From Chloroflexota bacterium (GTDB lineage Bacteria; Chloroflexota; Anaerolineae; B4-G1), in NCBI GenBank assembly GCA_024232355.1, contig JAAEPW010000821.1, positions 1-14,602 on the forward strand: a stretch of 14,602 nucleotides of DNA, written 5' to 3'. Positions 4,834 to 13,142 of the stretch are shown here, one piece after another; within the stretch, counting starts at the first letter, position 1, and the number at the start of each line of letters is the position of its first letter. Below the pieces are notes generated by a model. That model had not been told where the DNA came from. It saw nothing but the letters and a program-made list of their open reading frames with translations, and ran no database searches. A program made the translations under genes and the position numbers.

Positions 4834-7641
4834 TCACTGTCCTGGCGCCACACCCACACACCGAAAACCGTTGAAAGTGTTACGATGCGTTGGCGTGTTG
4901 TCGACGCGATTAGACGAGCGGAAAATCGTCTCATTATTGCCGAACGAGCCGCCCCGCAGCACCTTGTATTCCCCTTCCGCTGGGCCGGCAGGATTCGTCT
5001 GCGCCTCAGAAGAATAGTCGCCGTACCAATCAGCGACCCACTCCCAAACATTGCCCGCCATATCCAGTGCTCCACACCAACTGGCACCATCCAAGAAGCT
5101 ACCCACTGGAACCGTAGTCCCTGAACACACGCTAAACTGCGCCAGTTCACAAGACGGCGTGTCGTTACCCCAGGGATAGATACTTCCCTGCTCCCCTCGG
5201 GCCGCGTACTCCCACTGGGCTTCTGTGGGCAATTGCGCACCTGCCCAAGCACAATAGTTCGCTGCGTCATTCCACGAGACGCCCACTACGGGATAGTTGG
5301 CACCATTGTAATCAGAATTATCTGCGTAGTACGATTCGTTACACTCGCCACTTGTTACGCAAAGCATGTACTGAGCATTGGTAACCTCAGTCTGATCTAT
5401 CCAGAAAGCGTCGAGGGTAACGGTGTGCACTGGCTGCTCATCGCTTTGACCAGCATCGCTGCCCATCTGAAAAGTGCCGCCAGGAACGTAGACCATCACC
5501 ATCTCATCAGTGGAACGGATTTGGGTAGCACCTGGGCCGAGGGCTGACGTTGGTTCTTGGGTGGGTATCTCGGTTGGCGCCTGAGTCGGTGTAGGTGTCT
5601 CAGTCGGTTTTTGGGTAGGTATGGGCGTGTGCGTTGGTGATTCTGTGGTTTCGACGGCTAATACTTGAGTGGGTATGTTTGGGTTGACAGTTGGTGTACT
5701 GATTGGCGCTTCTGTGGGTACTGGCGTTGGTTCTTCTATAGTTCCCCAGCCTGCCAAACTACCCAAGACGATGAACAGCACCACGGCTGCCACTCCGACT
5801 ACAGCCCAGCCCCAGGCTGGCACCGAACTGAGCAAACGGCGCAATCGCTCTTGTGCTTTAGGTACTATTGCTGGCGTGCGAGGTAATGGCAAATCTCTGA
5901 CATCTGCATCCACATCTTCATCTACCAATCGCTCGACTTTGACCCTTTCAGTGACGGCACGTTCTGCTTCGGTCTTCTCAGCCGCCAGCCGAGCAAGCCT
6001 TTGACGTTCCTTCTGCGCCTGCTCCTCTTGCAGTCTTTCCTTGGCCTGTTTCAGTAATTGATCGGTGTCATGGTAACCGGGTTCTAACGCCTTGATCTGC
6101 TGGCACAAGCTCTCGACCTCAGCCCACGCCCCGCTCTTGGCCTTGGCCTGGGCTTGTCGGTAGAGTTTCTCTAGTTTCTGCTGCCGTGCCTGGGTCTCTT
6201 GAATCTGGGCCTGTAACTTGAGCACATCCCGATATTCCGGCTCCAGGGCCAGGATTTCACGACACTGCGTTTCCGCCTCAGCCCAGTCCTGGTCCTTGAT
6301 AAACTCCTGCAATCGCTTGTAGAGCTGGGTCAACTGTGCTTCTCGTTCTTTCTGCGCTTGTTCTTGGCGCAGTCCTTCTTCTGCCTGACTTTGTAATTCA
6401 CCTACGTCCCGGTAGCCGGACTTTAGGGCTTCTATCTGTTGGCACAGGTCTTTTGCTTCAACCCACGCCTGGCCCTCGATCTGGGTCTGGGCCTCCTGGT
6501 AAAGCGTATCCAGTTTTCGCTGTCGCGCCCGGTGCTCTTTCTCGGCTTTTTCGCGCACCGCACGCTCCGCCTCAGCCTTTTGCACGGCAAGACGCTCTGC
6601 TTCAGATTGCTCGTGTGCGCGATGTTCCTGTTCTTCCTGCTCACGTTTCTTTGCTGCCTGGGCTTCCTGTTCAGCCTTGGTATACGCTGCCAGGATCGCG
6701 GTGGCAGCAGCCGAGACGCTACGGCTGTCATCTTCAGCCAAGAGCATCAGAGCTTGGCGAGCAGCGAGGGCCAGCCCTTCATCACTGCCTTGTAACAAGT
6801 GTTCAAGTTCGCTCACCGCGCCAGCACGTACTCCAGCGTAACGGTTCTCGATTGCCTGTTGCAACTCGGTTGGCAACTTGGCTGGCTCAACAACGAGATG
6901 CGGGTTGCGGGCAATAACGATCTTACCCTCTATATCCGCAAACATCTTTGGTCGCTGTTTGGATGTCTCGTCAATGACTCGCTCGTAGACGTAATCGTAC
7001 AGTTCATCGAGAGAAATACGACCATCCTTGTCCCGGTCGGCCTCACCTGTCTCAAGCCCTCGCACTAGAGCACTGGTAAAGACCGAACGCACGCCTTCTC
7101 CTTTAACCTCATCACCCTCGAAGGAGTATTGCACTGCGTTAGAGGATGTCAGCACCACGCGCCCCCGTCCCCCAACTTGTTCTTGGACACCTACAGCCTG
7201 GTCAGCCTTCTTTCGCGCAAATGCTCCACTGTAGCAACAATCTAACAACAAGACTTGCCGCCGTGAGCGGCTGTCAGTCATCACATCGTTGACAAGACTG
7301 GCCGGTATCGCAGTGGTACGGGGTGTGCTGTGGTGAGTATCAGTGGTGGCAAAGTAGAGGCGGCCCCAATCATCCTTGATACCGTGCCCAGAGAAGTAGA
7401 GGAGTAGGAGATCGTCACGTTTACGGTTGATGAAAAATGCTTCGATGGCTCGGTTTACTTCGTGGGAGGGTTTATTCAGGAGCGTTTGTACCTGAAAATC
7501 GCCGACATCAGGGTCTTGAAGCACTTGTGCCAAAGCCTCCGCATCCTGAGCAGGGGCAACTAACTGCCGTAGGCTGTCGTCCTGATATTTATAGCTGGCG
7601 ATGATGAGGGCCAAACGTTTTGAAGCGTGTTTCTCTGTCAT
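4834..7641 (-). CDS. DGR target: membrane caspase-FGE hypervariable protein
   Basis: The 935-aa product starts with a caspase-like peptidase C14 domain (8-245) with His86 (YFSGHGIKD) and Cys136 (LLLDCCYSGAF), and a complete EF-hand loop at 202-213 (DRDKDGRISLDE). A HEAT-like segment (258-320) precedes a charged coiled-coil region with three TPR-like repeats (about 379-413, 439-473, 493-526). One TM helix spans 609-631 after RLRR, so the caspase side should be cytoplasmic. A Thr/Pro stalk (634-705) leads to an FGE/C-type-lectin fold (713-933) with GGTFQMGSD, LPTEAQWEYAARG, YPWGN, DMAGNVWEW and VLRGGSF. The FGE cysteines are absent, so it is probably a ligand-binding module. Codons for residues 893-935 lie in the VR; residues 901, 906, 907, 909, 913, 914, 919, 922, 923 and 934 differ from the TR at adenines. 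No Shine-Dalgarno precedes the ATG; a TAAAAT box 7 nt upstream suggests a leaderless mRNA. Confidence 0.92.
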   Translation of the reverse strand: MTEKHASKRLALIIASYKYQDDSLRQLVAPAQDAEALAQVLQDPDVGDFQVQTLLNKPSHEVNRAIEAFFINRKRDDLLLLYFSGHGIKDDWGRLYFATTDTHHSTPRTTAIPASLVNDVMTDSRSRRQVLLLDCCYSGAFARKKADQAVGVQEQVGGRGRVVLTSSNAVQYSFEGDEVKGEGVRSVFTSALVRGLETGEADRDKDGRISLDELYDYVYERVIDETSKQRPKMFADIEGKIVIARNPHLVVEPAKLPTELQQAIENRYAGVRAGAVSELEHLLQGSDEGLALAARQALMLLAEDDSRSVSAAATAILAAYTKAEQEAQAAKKREQEEQEHRAHEQSEAERLAVQKAEAERAVREKAEKEHRARQRKLDTLYQEAQTQIEGQAWVEAKDLCQQIEALKSGYRDVGELQSQAEEGLRQEQAQKEREAQLTQLYKRLQEFIKDQDWAEAETQCREILALEPEYRDVLKLQAQIQETQARQQKLEKLYRQAQAKAKSGAWAEVESLCQQIKALEPGYHDTDQLLKQAKERLQEEQAQKERQRLARLAAEKTEAERAVTERVKVERLVDEDVDADVRDLPLPRTPAIVPKAQERLRRLLSSVPAWGWAVVGVAAVVLFIVLGSLAGWGTIEEPTPVPTEAPISTPTVNPNIPTQVLAVETTESPTHTPIPTQKPTETPTPTQAPTEIPTQEPTSALGPGATQIRSTDEMVMVYVPGGTFQMGSDAGQSDEQPVHTVTLDAFWIDQTEVTNAQYMLCVTSGECNESYYADNSDYNGANYPVVGVSWNDAANYCAWAGAQLPTEAQWEYAARGEQGSIYPWGNDTPSCELAQFSVCSGTTVPVGSFLDGASWCGALDMAGNVWEWVADWYGDYSSEAQTNPAGPAEGEYKVLRGGSFGNNETIFRSSNRVDNTPTHRNTFNGFRCVGVAPGQ
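4840..4967 (-). repeat. DGR variable repeat (VR) in target gene 3' end
   Basis: This is the mutagenised copy of the TR. Relative to the template, adenines have become G, T or C in the codons for residues 901 (N to G), 906 (N to I), 907 (I to F), 909 (T to S), 913 (N to V), 914 (N to D), 919 (N to H), 922 (N to T), 923 (N to F) and 934 (R to G). The adenine-poor block at the sense 3' end (complement of 4844-4863) is identical in TR and VR apart from the bases flanking it and is the likely initiation-of-mutagenic-homology (IMH) site. The stop codon (TGA) lies just past the repeat at 4834-4836, as is usual for DGR targets. Confidence 0.93.
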
Positions 7642-7648
7642 TGGGGAT

Positions 7649-7654
7649 ATTTTA
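7649..7654 (-). promoter_or_regulatory. Possible -10 box for a leaderless DGR-target mRNA
   Basis: TAAAAT on the minus strand ends 7 nt before the ATG at 7641, so transcription would begin at or next to the start codon. There is no Shine-Dalgarno sequence in the preceding bases and only a weak -35 match (TCGCCC). Leaderless initiation is a reasonable reading but unproven. Confidence 0.35.
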
Positions 7655-7707
7655 GCACAAGCGGGGAAAATGGGCGAATGAGTTAGAGCACCTCCGGGAA
7701 CATCCCT

Positions 7708-7728
7708 GCATTGACTGGCCTACGGCCA
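7708..7728 (+). repeat. Shared palindromic motif A, copy 1
   Basis: GCATTGACTGGCC then TACGGCCA contains a TGGCC/GGCCA palindrome (7716-7720 and 7724-7728). The same 13-mer start recurs at 13218 with a longer but still perfectly paired arm (TGGCCC/GGGCCA). Conserved pairing despite changed bases suggests an operator or an RNA hairpin. Here it lies upstream of the promoter-like motif B. Confidence 0.6.
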
Positions 7729-7729
7729 A

Positions 7730-7769
7730 CAATTTGTCGTAAGACAGATTGACCTATTTTTGGTAACAT
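7730..7769 (+). promoter_or_regulatory. Shared extended -10 promoter motif B, copy 1
   Basis: CAATTTGTCGTAAGACAG (7730-7747) and TGGTAACAT (7761-7769) recur at 13174-13213 with the same 31-nt internal spacing. Read as a promoter, AAGACA (7741-7746) is the -35, TAACAT (7764-7769) the -10 with an extended TGG, exactly 17 nt apart in both copies. Transcription would start near 7776, at the ribosome binding site of the 269-aa gene, giving a very short leader. Confidence 0.6.
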
Positions 7770-7789
7770 CCTACGGAGGGATGCAAACT

Positions 7790-8599
7790 ATGAAAACATT
7801 GGAAATGGAAGGGTACGAAACACAAGCGGTAGTCACTGCTCACCTTGAATATGGTGATGAAACTGACTACCTAGAGATGGGTAGTATCTTGGGCCACGTC
7901 AGGGCGATCACTAGCGCAATGCTGCTGAAAACCCACCGCAAGCAAGATAGCGGCATCAAGATCGACGGCCACAGTACGCACCTAGAGCGCAATGGGCACT
8001 ACCGAGTGTTCACGTTCAAGGCACCCAGCAGGAAAAAATACGGCATTACCACCAAGGTTGCCATACTGCACGAAAAGTTCACGAGCTTGGCAAAGGTAGA
8101 GGATGCCTTCTACATCCTCCTACCGCCTGATCACGATGCAACCAGACCACCCAACGATTTCTTTGAGCGGTTGCGGCTTGCTATAGACGTGCCGCTGTCG
8201 TCCGAGTGGGCCGAGTGGCTCTGGCAGAAAGCGCAAGAAATAGGCCACGGCTACTACGGCCAAAGCCTAATTACCATCAGGCGAGACTTTAATGCTACCA
8301 GTGCAACAATCTACACCGATACCGCCAAGTGGCTAGAGTTGGTCAGGGATCATCTCGGCCTCAAGTGCATTGTACATAGGACCAGCACCGGCTATATCAG
8401 CGATGACGAAACGTGGGAGCTAAGGAAGCTAGGGAGCTACAACTGGACCATCTTCCACAATGGAGAGAGGGTCACTGTTGTCAAAGAGGAACCAGACAAG
8501 CCAAAGAAAACCATCCCCTATGGTGCCCCCAACCTGGATGCCGCGCTTGAGCATGCCAAGAACGAACTGGGCATCGTTTTGACACTGGAGGGCAACTAG
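7790..8599 (+). CDS. Unknown 269-aa protein, mobile-element type
   Basis: I do not recognise this protein. I placed the start at ATG 7790 because GGAGGG (7776-7781) is 8-9 nt upstream; the in-frame TTG at 7760 lies within the -10 region of motif B and cannot be in the mRNA if that promoter is used. The protein is soluble, mixed alpha/beta, with a strand-rich N-terminal half (TQAVVTAHLEYG, YRVFTFKAP), a central YILLPPDHD segment and a WAEWLWQKAQEIGHGYYG helix; no catalytic motif is evident. Its stop lies 2 nt before the methyltransferase-helicase start, so the two are almost certainly co-transcribed and may act together in replication or DNA modification. That link is inference from context. 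Confidence 0.75.
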   Translation: MKTLEMEGYETQAVVTAHLEYGDETDYLEMGSILGHVRAITSAMLLKTHRKQDSGIKIDGHSTHLERNGHYRVFTFKAPSRKKYGITTKVAILHEKFTSLAKVEDAFYILLPPDHDATRPPNDFFERLRLAIDVPLSSEWAEWLWQKAQEIGHGYYGQSLITIRRDFNATSATIYTDTAKWLELVRDHLGLKCIVHRTSTGYISDDETWELRKLGSYNWTIFHNGERVTVVKEEPDKPKKTIPYGAPNLDAALEHAKNELGIVLTLEGN

Positions 8600-8601
8600 C
8601 A

Positions 8602-11600
8602 ATGGATATAGTACGAACAGGAATATCTCAAGTACGTATAGGATCGGCGGCCAAGGGCCAACGGCACGAGACTCGCCCCGAGGAACTGGCCTTGATCGTT
8701 CAGGATGTCAGAATAAAGCAGTCTAGGGCGAACTTGTTTGACGGCTCTTGCGCCCACGGTAAAGCCGTTGCTTACCTGGGGGCAGCCTGGAATTGTACCA
8801 CCTGGGGCAACGAGATCGAGGGCGGTGGCTACAAAGGAGCCAAAGAAATCCTAGATCATGCCACGCACGGCCCACAGGAGAGCTTGGAAGTCAAAGGCTA
8901 CTCTGACATCTTTTTCAATAACCCACCCTACGATATGGGCGCAAGTCTCCGTTTGGAGATCGAGCACGTCGAGCAGAACATCAAGTGGCTGCGACCTGCC
9001 GGTATAGGTATTGCCGTGTTGCCCCAGCACATCTTGCAAGACAGTGTGTTCTGGCAGAAATGGCTCAATTGGATGTCAGACACCGAGGTTCGCAAGTATC
9101 CTGAACCAGAGTTCGGTAAGTTCAAGCAGTATGTGGTTTACGGTACAAAGATGTACCACGCCAAAAGCCACCACGCTCTTATCAGAGAGGTACTGGAATG
9201 GGCCGGGCGAGACTGGCCAGAATCCCACATATTGGGCAAGAAACGGGTCGGGATAGGGCTTGACGAAATACACTACTACAAGAAACGAGCCTTTCCTGCA
9301 CTACGAAAGATCACCAACGGTTTGCCCCAGGGTGAGCAAATCCTTGGGGACTTGGCACAAATGCCCACCATCTGGGATGTTCCCGAGTGGAAGGTACTGA
9401 CCATGCCGCCGATGGACTCCCAGCGGAGTAATCCATCAATGCCCCCCGGCGCTGGCCACATTGTACAAATGGCAGCGGCAGGGATGGCTCACGGCCAAAA
9501 GATGGTAATTGACGACAAGCCCTATATGGTGACCGGCTCTAGCTACAAGTACATCCAGACGACCGTTGTAAGAGAGGAAAACAAAGAGGTCACCATCCGA
9601 ACAGAAAAGCCAGCGTACAAGATCAACATACTGTGCCTTGAAAATGGGCACTATGTATGCTACGACAGCCACAAAGGGCAAGAGGAATATGCTGCGTTCC
9701 TAAAGAAAACGACTGGTCCATTGATCGAAGCGGTAACGAGGTCTTACCCACCCCGCTATCAGATGGACTATAGCGAGTGCGTAAAGTTTTTCAAGGACAT
9801 CCACGGCCCTCGCATTCTACCAGGGCGCGAGGCAAACGGATTGCTAACAGCACAGAAACATATCAGTGCTGCTATCCTTGAAATCCTCAAAGAACACAAA
9901 TCTGCGATCCTCGTCGGCGAGATGGGAACCGGGAAAGCGAGTCCGCTTGATACACCCATCCTAACACCCACTGGTTGGAAGCGTATGGGTGACATCAAGA
10001 CGGGTGACTCGGTCATCGGCTCGAACGGCAAAGCAACCCGTGTGGTTGGCGTATACCCGCAAGGCGAGAAAGACATCTATCGTGTAACACTCACAGACGG
10101 TACATCCACTGAGTGCTGTGATGACCATTTGTGGCAGGTAAATTCATCACTGAGAAAAAGCAGAGGTAGGCCGCCAAGAGTGTTGCCGCTGAGTGAGATC
10201 AAGCAAAATCTGACACAGCCGAACGGCAGGAACTACTTGAATTTCATCCCGATGGTAAAAACTGTCAAGTTTAACGAACAACCAGTACCGCTTGACCCGT
10301 ATCTGTTGGGCGTTCTGCTTGGTGACGGGTGTATGTCATCAGGATGCGACGTGAGCTTCTCCAACCCTGACAGTGAAGTCGTTCAAGCTGTAGAAGCAGC
10401 GTTACCTGGAGGTTTGCATGTGCGCAAGCAGAACGGTGACAACTGCGACTACAGGATCACCAGGGGGCGATACGGAAACAAGCACCCCGTTATCCAAGCT
10501 CTTCGAGAGTTAGGCTTGATGGGCAAGAAGGCAGAAGGCAAGTTTGTCCCTGAGCAATACTTGTTCAACACGCCGGAAGTGCGCCTGGCAGTGCTTCAGG
10601 GCATTCTGGATACAGATGGCTATATTGACGCAAGGCCCAACACTCACGTGATAGAACACGTGACCGTCTCAGAACAACTCGCCCGTGATGTGGTGTTCTT
10701 GGCACAATCGTTTGGTGGTAGGGTTGGCGTCTCTGTAAAGAAAGCGCCGCAATACACCTACAACGGAGAACGGCGCACAGGACAACCAGCTTATCGCTTG
10801 ACCATCGCCCTGCCAGATGGTATCAAGCCATTTCGTCTATCAAGAAAGGCCAACCGGGTGACTCCGCGTACAAAGTACGTGCCGACACGGGCCATTAAGG
10901 TTGTAGAGTTCGTCGGGCGCAAAGAGGCACGGTGCATCAAGGTGGAGAATAGCGATGGACTGTACGTGACCAATGACTTTATCGTCACTCACAACACGAT
11001 GGTGAGCATTTGTACGGCAAGCATCGCCAGTGCTATAGGGGCTCTCACTGACAAAGGGCAAGACTGGCGCATAGTCGTGTTAGCTCCAGCAGTTGTTGCA
11101 CCCAAGTGGGTAGAAGAAGCTGACGTCATCCTCCGTGACGTACCAGGATTCAAGGCGTTCTTGATCGGGCGTGAGGTGAAACAATCTCACCGCGTTCCCG
11201 ACAGGCCGGAAGGCTCCCTAGAAGAAAAGGTAGCCGATCTGGATAACGCATTATCACACGCAGGACGACCGCGAAGGGCCAAAATCCGCAAGCCGATCAC
11301 CGACACTCAGAACGCAATGGCCCACGATGGCCCGGCGATGCTGGTGATCCCCTACGAGGTGGCCAAGTTTGGCAGTCCCTGGAAGCACACCGCTATCAAG
11401 AAGCGGCTAACTGTCCAGTGGTCAGAAATAGTGCCTACGTTCGACATCTACGGCAAGGAAGATGGCACCGAGATCGAAGATCACGACGAGGAGGTGGATG
11501 TATTCCACTGCCCTGACTGCTACCAGATGTTACTTCGAGAGAACGCTGATGGTTCGTCCGGTCGCCCCTGGACAATGGGAAAGGCCAAGGATGACGACTT

Positions 11601-13131
11601 TTGCACCAAGACAAACCAGGCAGTAAAGCGACGCTGCCCTCACTGCAATGGGATTCTGTACTGCGACACGCCCTTTAAGAAGGGTGGCAGGTTTCCGGTG
11701 GCAGAGTATCTCAGCCAGAACTATGGCAGTCAGTACAGCTTGATAATTGACGAGGCCCACAATTCGAAAAGTGGAAATACTGCGATTGGGTTGGCCTCTC
11801 AGGACTTGATCAGTGGGGCTAGAAAAGTCATAGCAATGACTGGCACAATCTTTAACGGATACGCCCGGTCACTGTTCCACTTGATGTACCGCCTGATGCC
11901 GTCGTTCCGCAAGTTGTACAAGTACGATGACGCTACCAAGTTTGCACAACAACACGGATATGCAAAAACGGTGACCACTCGGTCAGTCCGTAAGAGTAGC
12001 GCGTCAGGTTACAGCTCTGACGTTGAAACCACGCGAGTGGATGAAGCCCCTGGCGCGTCACCTCGAATGGTAACAATGTTGATGCCTCAGACGGTATTTC
12101 TCACCTTGGCTGACATCGGCGTGGATCTACCGCCGTACCAGGAAATCGCTGTCCCCGTCGAGATGAGCGAGGTACTGAAGAAAGGGTACAGTTCAATCAG
12201 GAGCCACGAGAGCAGGGTCAAATATCAGTTCTCCCTGGGCAACAAAGGGCCGTTGGCAGCCTGGTCCCAGGCGATGCTTGGCTGGCTGGACTATGCCAAA
12301 GCCGACCTTGATGAAGAAGGCGAAGAACTACCTGGTAACTTTGGTGCTCCCACCATTACGCTCAAAGATGGTGAAATGTTGCCCAAGGATGAGGCTCTGC
12401 TTAACCTTGTCAAAGAGAACTTGAACGAGGGCCGAGGTGTGGCGGTGTTCTTCGAGCAGGTGAACCGCCGCCCAGCGATGGGGCGAGTGCAAAAGGTCTT
12501 GGAAAAGAATGGGGTTCACGCCTTCATCCTGACGCAAAAGATCAAGGGCGAAGAACGGATGCCCTGGATCAGAGAACAGATCAGGATTGCGCGTGCCAAA
12601 GGCCAGGAGCCTGTAATGTTGGCCAACGGCTCCCTCATCAAAGAGGGTGTGGACTTGCTAGAGTTCCCGACCATTTGCGAGTTCGGGCAACATTACAATA
12701 TCAACACTCTGCGTCAAAGGCTGCGCCGGTCGTGGCGACTTGGACAGACCAAGGATGTCAGAATCTACTTTTTGTACTATCAGGAAAGCAAGCAGGAAGA
12801 AGCTCTCATCCACATCGCCAGGAAACTGCGGGCCGCGCACCAGGTGGACGGTAACGTTGCTGCTGGAATCGCCGCCTTTGAAATGGACGAGAACGAGTTT
12901 GTCCAACAGTTGATGGCTGAGGGTAAACGCATTGCTGGCGGGAAACTAGCCGAGTTGATGCAGACCAAGGTGGTGAATGATGTCGTTCTCAAGAAGCTAT
13001 CTTCTACAAATGTAGAAGATAGAAATGTCCACACAGTCACCCGCAAGGCAGACCCCAAGCCTGAGTACAAGCAGGTCTTGATCGTTCCACGCACAGGGAC
13101 AGAGACAGCAGCACAACTATCGTTCTTCTAA
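8602..13131 (+). CDS. Methyltransferase-helicase fusion with split Walker A (intein)
   Basis: The 1509-aa precursor becomes about 1156 aa after intein removal. The N-terminus (about 20-230) resembles a Rossmann DNA methyltransferase: LFDGSCAHG (45-53) as SAM-binding motif I, GNEIE, and FFNNPPYD with the N6-adenine type NPPY at 107-110. A helicase follows: Walker A GEMGTGK-T (439-445 plus Thr799 after splicing), an inserted zinc ribbon (C970-C973, C1012-C1015), the DEAH box LIIDEAHNSKSG (1050-1053), MTGTIFNG (motif III-like) and the SNF2-type motif VI RQRLRRSWRLGQ (1371-1382). Methyltransferase plus SF2 helicase fusions occur in phages and plasmids, for example as antirestriction proteins such as DarB of phage P1, though homology to DarB is not shown here. 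The start ATG lies 2 nt after the upstream gene's stop. A strong terminator follows. Confidence 0.87.
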   Translation: MDIVRTGISQVRIGSAAKGQRHETRPEELALIVQDVRIKQSRANLFDGSCAHGKAVAYLGAAWNCTTWGNEIEGGGYKGAKEILDHATHGPQESLEVKGYSDIFFNNPPYDMGASLRLEIEHVEQNIKWLRPAGIGIAVLPQHILQDSVFWQKWLNWMSDTEVRKYPEPEFGKFKQYVVYGTKMYHAKSHHALIREVLEWAGRDWPESHILGKKRVGIGLDEIHYYKKRAFPALRKITNGLPQGEQILGDLAQMPTIWDVPEWKVLTMPPMDSQRSNPSMPPGAGHIVQMAAAGMAHGQKMVIDDKPYMVTGSSYKYIQTTVVREENKEVTIRTEKPAYKINILCLENGHYVCYDSHKGQEEYAAFLKKTTGPLIEAVTRSYPPRYQMDYSECVKFFKDIHGPRILPGREANGLLTAQKHISAAILEILKEHKSAILVGEMGTGKASPLDTPILTPTGWKRMGDIKTGDSVIGSNGKATRVVGVYPQGEKDIYRVTLTDGTSTECCDDHLWQVNSSLRKSRGRPPRVLPLSEIKQNLTQPNGRNYLNFIPMVKTVKFNEQPVPLDPYLLGVLLGDGCMSSGCDVSFSNPDSEVVQAVEAALPGGLHVRKQNGDNCDYRITRGRYGNKHPVIQALRELGLMGKKAEGKFVPEQYLFNTPEVRLAVLQGILDTDGYIDARPNTHVIEHVTVSEQLARDVVFLAQSFGGRVGVSVKKAPQYTYNGERRTGQPAYRLTIALPDGIKPFRLSRKANRVTPRTKYVPTRAIKVVEFVGRKEARCIKVENSDGLYVTNDFIVTHNTMVSICTASIASAIGALTDKGQDWRIVVLAPAVVAPKWVEEADVILRDVPGFKAFLIGREVKQSHRVPDRPEGSLEEKVADLDNALSHAGRPRRAKIRKPITDTQNAMAHDGPAMLVIPYEVAKFGSPWKHTAIKKRLTVQWSEIVPTFDIYGKEDGTEIEDHDEEVDVFHCPDCYQMLLRENADGSSGRPWTMGKAKDDDFCTKTNQAVKRRCPHCNGILYCDTPFKKGGRFPVAEYLSQNYGSQYSLIIDEAHNSKSGNTAIGLASQDLISGARKVIAMTGTIFNGYARSLFHLMYRLMPSFRKLYKYDDATKFAQQHGYAKTVTTRSVRKSSASGYSSDVETTRVDEAPGASPRMVTMLMPQTVFLTLADIGVDLPPYQEIAVPVEMSEVLKKGYSSIRSHESRVKYQFSLGNKGPLAAWSQAMLGWLDYAKADLDEEGEELPGNFGAPTITLKDGEMLPKDEALLNLVKENLNEGRGVAVFFEQVNRRPAMGRVQKVLEKNGVHAFILTQKIKGEERMPWIREQIRIARAKGQEPVMLANGSLIKEGVDLLEFPTICEFGQHYNINTLRQRLRRSWRLGQTKDVRIYFLYYQESKQEEALIHIARKLRAAHQVDGNVAAGIAAFEMDENEFVQQLMAEGKRIAGGKLAELMQTKVVNDVVLKKLSSTNVEDRNVHTVTRKADPKPEYKQVLIVPRTGTETAAQLSFF
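9937..10995 (+). other. LAGLIDADG intein inserted in helicase Walker A
   Basis: The intein covers residues 446-798 (353 aa). The host motif is split between Lys and Thr of GEMGTGK/T. The N-terminal splicing block starts ASPLDTPILTPTGWKRMGDI with Ala as residue 1 rather than Cys. Block B is CCDDHLW (His509); the C-terminal block is DFIVTHN with penultimate His797 and terminal Asn798, and Thr799 as the +1 nucleophile. Two LAGLIDADG helices of a homing endonuclease are present: LLGVLLGDG (Asp575) and VLQGILDTDGY (Asp672), about 97 residues apart. All key residues for splicing and DNA cleavage look intact, so the element is probably active. Ala1 inteins use a variant splicing mechanism. Confidence 0.93.
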
Positions 13132-13142
13132 ACTTGAGGGCA

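Noticed and set aside
6336..6917. Long + strand open frame opposite the DGR target (193 codons)
   Set aside because: It is antisense to the coiled-coil coding region, whose codon bias produces open antisense frames; no ribosome binding site or recognisable domain.
7760..7789. TTG start at 7760 for the 269-aa protein
   Set aside because: It lies in the -10 region of the shared promoter motif, upstream of the GGAGGG ribosome binding site that serves ATG 7790.
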